Made by a program: the position numbers and the translations under genes
Assembly: GCF_001645765.1 (NCBI RefSeq)
Contig: NZ_LWUJ01000010.1
Location: 186,001-250,000, forward strand
Source: Candidatus Mycoplasma haematobovis
GTDB taxonomy: Bacteria; Bacillota_I; Bacilli_A; Mycoplasmatales; Mycoplasmoidaceae
DNA: 64,000 nucleotides
Reading direction: 5' to 3'
In this document: positions 59,639-64,000 of the stretch, piece after piece
Position numbering within the stretch: position 1 is the first letter of the stretch
Layout of the letters: every line of letters begins with the position of its first letter
Notes under the pieces: generated by a model
The model's input: the letters and a program-made list of their open reading frames with translations, nothing else
Told to the model about the DNA's origin: nothing
Databases searched by the model: none

Positions 59639-60168
59639 TAAACTCCTTTATTATTCTTAAGTTCTTTAAAGACTTTCTCCCATTCTTGTTTAGTAGCTTC
59701 AGTATATAATTCTTGAATTAAACATACTCTATCTTCTTCAAGAAACTCAATTACTTATGTAACTTTACAAATATCTCCTAGTTCTTCATAAAACTACACT
59801 ATCTCAACTAAAACTATTAAATGCTTCTCTACATCACCTATTTAAATAATAAGCTCCTTCTGCATCTGAAGCTTTATTAGTTAAATAAAGAATAAAGTTT
59901 TCTCTAAATAAGTCTGCTCTATTAGTAACAAAAGTTCTCTTTCACTTATTAAATGGTTCTTTCTTAATTTCTAGAAAAGCCTTAAATCCTTGTGATCTTA
60001 CTACTAAATAAAGAAGTGGTTTTCTATAAAGACTAGAGAAAATTTCGAAGACGATTAACTTGGTTACACCTGCAAGAGATAAAGTAGTAAATAATATCCA
60101 AGAACTCCTAAGAAGGACAATTCTTGTTGAAAATGATAATTTACTAAAGATTTCAAAATTTTTAAGCT
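59638..60168 (-). pseudogene. Decayed short paralogue
   Basis: Protein-like blocks are RSQGFKAFLEIKKEPFNKWK, NRADLFRENFILYLTNKASD, AEGAYYLNRWCREAFNSF, then after a frameshift YEELGDICKVT, an in-frame TAA, and VIEFLEEDRVCLIQELYTEA, KQEWEKVFKELKNNKGV. The RWC and LC-type motifs link it to the adjacent family member at 60179-60840. At least two lesions. Confidence 0.55.
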
Positions 60169-60178
60169 ATCAAAAAAA

Positions 60179-60840
60179 CTAAGCTGGTTCTGTACATCAT
60201 TCTATGGCCTGTTTAGTTTTTAATTCTAAATCTTCTTCAAAACTTGAAGTAGTTAATACATTCACACAAGCATCTTTGAATGAATCAAAGTCTCCATCCA
60301 AATCTTTATTATCAATTACTAATTCTTCGGAATTCTCTCAACTTTTCGCCATCTTTAAACTAGGTTCTTGGTTTTTCATATATTTTTCAGCTAAATCTCT
60401 TAACTTTACTCTGTCCCAATCCCTCATTTCGTTATTAATTGTGTAAATATATTTCCTACCATTACTTATGAGTATTTCTCCAACCTCTCTAGGCTTTACA
60501 CACCATCTTTTTCTTCAGTAGGGCTAAGAGTGTCTTTGGATTCCAAAGAATTACATAAACTTCTTAACTTCGAACTTTCTGTTCCGTCTTCAATATTCTT
60601 TGCCTTCTTAAAGGCTTCTGTAATCCTTGGAAAATATTCAAAAGGATCCCCTAATGACACGGGCACATAGCCCTGCTTAATTAAAGATGTCTTTCAAAAT
60701 GCATTACTCTTTTTGATTTCTGGTAAAGGTTCAGAACCACTTTCAATAATTTCAATAGGAGCAGAAGGAATTAATAAATAAGTAGCTACAGGAACGCCAG
60801 ACAATAATGCAAAATAAAATAATTTGTAAATTAATTTCAA
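60179..60840 (-). pseudogene. Short anchored paralogue with frameshift in an A5 run
   Basis: TTG start, anchor LKLIYKLFYFALLSGVPVAT, then SNAFWKTSLIKQGYVPVSLG and SSKLRSLCNSLESKDTLSPT. The frame stops shortly after an A5 run (60508-60512). If one A is added it continues RWCVKPREVGEILISNGRKY, then DLAEKYMKNQEPSLKMAKSW and ends KTKQAIEWCTEPA at 60179. The fused product would have two similar halves, each ending in a WC..P motif, the pattern of haemoplasma two-repeat paralogues. It could be a real mutation, slippage or a base-calling error. Confidence 0.6.
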
Positions 60841-60932
60841 AATTTTTTAAATAACAGCTAATTACCAAGTAAGGCGTTAACTACTTATTCTTATACATTA
60901 ATTAATAACGCTTAAAATTGTTAGTGGCTTAG

Positions 60933-61427
60933 ATGTTTAGTGATTTACTAAAGAAATCTGAAGAGTTGATTGCATGATGAAAAATAGAATTGGGCATCAC
61001 AATAATGTCCCTTTCGATACTACTATTTATTTTTGGAATATCAACAAATTGAGAAATACCTTCTTTGGAATCTTTAGATTCAGAAAAAATAAATGAACAT
61101 GCGCCTTTATTTGCGGCAACAGGAATAATACTAGTGTTGCTGATTGGTTTAATAATTATTAGTGTAATCAAAAGCTTTAGAGCTCTAAGTTCATTCAATC
61201 ATTTATTTGAAAGAATATCTGAAGGAAAAAGTAAATATATTCTTAAGAAATCAAAAATATTATTAACTAGTATTATCTGCTTAACAACCTTTCCATTAAT
61301 AGTAATTGCGCCAGAAATATCAAGTGTACTTGCTTTAGGTATTATGGTTTGTAAATTTCTCTTCTATAAAAACAATAAAGAAATCTACAACCTAGCTAAT
61401 GACGCAACAAAAAGACGAGTACCCTAA
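60933..61427 (+). CDS. Four-helix membrane protein, 164 residues
   Basis: MFSDLLKKSEELIAWWKIEL begins a protein with hydrophobic segments IMSLSILLFIFGI, GIILVLLIGLIIISVIKSF, SIICLTTFPLIVIAP and VLALGIMVCKFLF. Two consecutive TGA codons near the start are Trp, which hides the real 5' end under the standard code (apparent start 61065). No transporter motif is recognised. Divergent from the 60179-60840 gene. Confidence 0.65.
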
Positions 61428-61565
61428 TTAAATCTTTGAATTAATAAATTTATTTAACTAAATTTAAACCTCTAATGCTCAAAGGAAGAAAATATACCAT
61501 TGTAACTTTATCAGAAATTATTAAATTTTTTTAATTTATTTACATTTTGAGTTTACAAACAGAAT

Positions 61566-61847
61566 ATGAAGTTTTTCCTAATTTGTTATTATTTATGAAG
61601 TCAAGATAAAGACCAAAAAGAGTTAGAAGAGCTGAACGTTCCTCTATATTTTTTTCTTGCTACAACCATAGGTGTAATAATTATTTACACCCAATATTCA
61701 AAAGATAATTCAATTTTAGAAAAGTTAATGGATTTATTACGTTTGTCAAAAGCAGAAAAAATAACTACTGGAGACTTCTATGATCAATTAAATAAATTAA
61801 ATGTTTCAGCTACAAAGAAAACAACAAAAATGGCGTGTGCTAAATAA
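61566..61847 (+). CDS. Small single-helix membrane protein, 93 residues
   Basis: MKFFLICYYLWSQDKDQKEL with one TGA as Trp, a hydrophobic helix YFFLATTIGVIIIYTQYS at about residues 34-51, then a charged tail (LEKLMDLLRLSKAEKITTGD). It is missed when TGA is read as stop. Between the four-helix membrane protein and poly-G member 9; function unknown. Confidence 0.55.
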
Positions 61848-61879
61848 AAATACAATTTTTGTAAAATTTATTTCTTTAA

Positions 61880-62231
61880 ATGTCAACAAAAAAAGTAATT
61901 AGCGGTTTATTAAGGGGGGGGGAGTTGACTTTAGTTGCTTCTTTCGTAGGGATTAGTAAGTAAACTATTTAAACAAAAAGCTCCCGAATCTTTAAAGGGA
62001 TATTATTTACCTAACTGAGATGATGAAAATAATTGAACCACCCATTATGAAAATTCAATAGTCAGAAATGCATCGTACAAAAAAGAAAAAGAATTCAAGA
62101 AAAAATACCCCAACATGGATGCATTTAGAAGTTATTGTTATGGGCATGCTGCAAAACTAAAATCATACGATCACTGTAGTGATCAGGATGGATGATGTGA
62201 GGAATGTGTAAGGCCCGAAAAAAGCGATTAA
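61880..62231 (+). pseudogene. Poly-G family member 9 (decayed)
   Basis: MSTKKVISGLLR, G9 (61914-61922), then a frame that ends within 15 codons. The family's V-rich anchor (TLVASFVGIS) lies in another frame and ends early. The C-terminal part, KGYYLPNWDDENNWTTHYEN, then FKKKYPNMDAFRSYCYGHAA and DGWCEECVRPEKSD, is intact in a third frame up to TAA 62229-62231. More than one lesion, so not simply switchable. Confidence 0.65.
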
Positions 62232-63985
62232 CACAAATACAACGCATTCTTAGCTCTAGTTATTGCAACATACTCTAAATATTTATCATCACTTATTGCT
62301 CTAGAGGACTGAGCTAAAGCGTCATACTTTAATATCACAACATTCTCTCACTCCAATCCTTTAGTCTTATGAATAGTACTAAGTGTTAAATAATTATGTC
62401 TCTTAGCATTAATATCCTCTTTTGTAATTTCTGCATAATACCTTAAATTACAAAGTATCTCTTCTGAAAATGCTTCGCCCTTTTCTTTCTGTATATTCTT
62501 TAATCATTTAATAAACAAGTTAATTTTCTCTCTACTTGAAGGAGCAATCTTTCTCAAAAATATTTCTGGTAGTATTTCCTCTACTAAAGCTGCTAAATGA
62601 CTCTTATCACAGCCCCTTAATCTCTTTATTTTTGTAATAAACTTTTCTAAATTAGCTAAAGAAGCATCAGTTATTGGTAAGTCTTTTCAAGCCTCTGATT
62701 TCATTAAGTAATCAAATAAAGTGGTTTCGGGAAAATTAAGATTGGAGGCAATTTCCTTTCTAGAATAAGTATCTAAAGAAACATCTTTAGTTCATAGAAT
62801 AGTCTTCAATGGCTTAGAGTTATCAAAATAAATAAGTCTTAAATAATTAATTATTTTTTCAATAACAGGATCATCTAATAAAGAAAAATAAGAAGTTCTA
62901 AAGGGTATTCCATTCTCAATAAGCAACTCAATTAAGAACTTAGAGTCAGCATTATGTCTAAATAATACAGCCCACTTAGAAAGCTCTATATTTTCAGTAC
63001 ATAATAAATCCTTTAATAAAGAATCTTCGACTTTTCCAACTCTTATTATTTGACCCTTTTCACTTGAAGCAGATTTAGCTATCTTAGGCCTATTTAAAAC
63101 TTTAATAGTATTAGAGTAATCAACAATATCTTTAACGGAGCGATAATTAGTAACTAATTCAATCTCATGACATTCTGTTAATAAAGTTCTAAATTCTTCA
63201 AAAATATTCTCTTTAGCTCCTGCAAATATGAATATGCACTGATTTGGATCTCCTACAGCAAAGAAATTTGGCTTCTCTTTTGAAATTAATTTCTTAATTA
63301 TTCGAAATTGTATTTCATTTACATCTTGCAATTCATCCACTAATATTGCTTTATACTTGTCTTTTCAAAATTCTAAAATTGCTGGAATTTCCGAAAAAAG
63401 CCTATCTACAAAAATAAGAATATCATCATAATCAAGTAAATTCTTGTCTTCAAGAAGTTTCTCATATTGCGGAAATACTTCTTGAACTTTATTTAACTCT
63501 ATTGGAGAAAGTTTATTTTCTTCTAAATAAGTAGAAATTTTGTATCTTGAAATTAATTCTTTAAGATCTTGTAAATGATATCTACTATATTTAGAATCGG
63601 TCTTAGAGCGTCTCAAGGCTTTTCTCAATACTGAATCTTGAAACTCACCATAAACAACTTCAAAATTAAAGTTCCTATTTCTGCATACCAAACCTATATC
63701 TTTTCTAAGTATTTCTGCAAATAAAGAATGAATAGTTCCAATAGCATCAGGAATTTTATGCTTATCTTTAATTCTTTTTCCCACTCTATTAACCATCTCA
63801 TTAGCAGCTAAATTAGTGAAAGTAATAGCTAAGACTTCATCTGGCCTCACTATTCCTTCTTCAATTAAATAAATAATTCTCTCTGTAAGTACTCTTGTTT
63901 TTCCAGTGCCCGCAGGAGCAATTACAAGAATTGGAGATAGCTCAGCCTTAACGGCCCTTTCTTGTTCGGCATTCAACTCCATCAA
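62228..63985 (-). CDS. UvrD/PcrA-like superfamily 1 DNA helicase, copy 2
   Basis: 585 residues with TGA as Trp. Motifs are the Q motif LNAEQERAV, Walker A VIAPAGTGKTRVL, Ia ITFTNLAANEM, II LVDELQDVN, III VGDPNQCIFIFAGA, IV TNYRSVKDIVDYSN, V HKTKGLEWENVVI and VI VAITRAKNALYL. It is a diverged paralogue of 46551-48296 with the same reduced length. The ATG at 63985 is directly followed by a second ATG. The extreme end of the window (63986-64000) is non-coding. Confidence 0.92.
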
Positions 63986-64000
63986 TTAAAGATTCTTATT

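Noticed and set aside
60929-61198. Minus-strand open frame opposite the four-helix protein
   Set aside because: The plus-strand frame has clear membrane helices and a start just after a stop, while the minus frame is its shadow.
61880-62231. Poly-G member 9 as a simple phase-OFF gene
   Set aside because: Changing the G count does not restore a full frame; at least one further lesion lies after the anchor, so it is called decayed.

Overview
The window is a strongly AT-rich stretch of a mollicute chromosome, most likely a haemotropic mycoplasma (haemoplasma) of the suis/wenyonii/ovis type; the species cannot be fixed from the sequence alone. UGA is read as tryptophan. Nearly every housekeeping gene here (pgk, gap, ileS, leuS, aspS, der, nrnA) is intact only if TGA is Trp, and a tRNA-Trp with anticodon UCA lies at 35697-35772. 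Gene borders are tight, often with TAATG stop/start overlaps, and starts are frequently GTG or TTG. No rRNA, CRISPR array or insertion sequence was seen.

Layout. 1-830: the end of one CDS, a TATC microsatellite and decayed tandem copies of a lost gene. 831-5854: a four-gene ABC importer operon (two FecCD-type permeases and two ATPases with N-terminal membrane regions). 5838-14172, minus strand: a PTS EIIB-like membrane protein, sufU, nfo, eight tRNAs, rpmG, sufS, two tandem gap genes, pgk, rpmA, rplK and rplA. 14452-16014: a 51-residue protein with 19 cysteines, two small secreted paralogues and a helical protein. 16052-18374: a C39-peptidase ABC exporter with a small partner. 18352-29720: three tandem ~1010-residue surface proteins interleaved with deoD genes (two intact, one broken). 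29734-38838: FMN reductase, HAD phosphatase, gmk, ileS, a cation exchanger, tRNA-Trp, tRNA-Ser, nrnA, a YqaJ-like nuclease and unknowns. 38980-42752 and 49188-52720: two accessory islands. Each carries a frame-broken hsdS followed by members of a small Cys-containing family whose start region holds a poly-G tract; a degenerate TIR-like gene lies in the first island. 42749-49117: leuS, aspS, a UvrD-type helicase and a second YqaJ-like nuclease. 52840-64000: a 954-residue surface protein, der, more small paralogues, a three-gene overlapping cassette, and a second UvrD-type helicase.

How it fits together. The core is the reduced metabolism expected of a blood parasite: glycolysis (gap, pgk), nucleoside salvage (deoD, gmk), SufSU Fe-S assembly, metal or cofactor import, and translation. 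The accessory part looks built for variation. It has poly-G tracts that hold most family members out of frame, CAA/TTG and hexanucleotide repeats in surface proteins, large tandem duplications, and two hsdS copies that share their second half but differ in the first target domain and in the copy number of a 12-bp spacer repeat.

The items most worth following up are the Cys-rich metallothionein-like gene (14452-14607), the poly-G family, the hsdS spacer repeat, and the deoD/surface-protein amplification.
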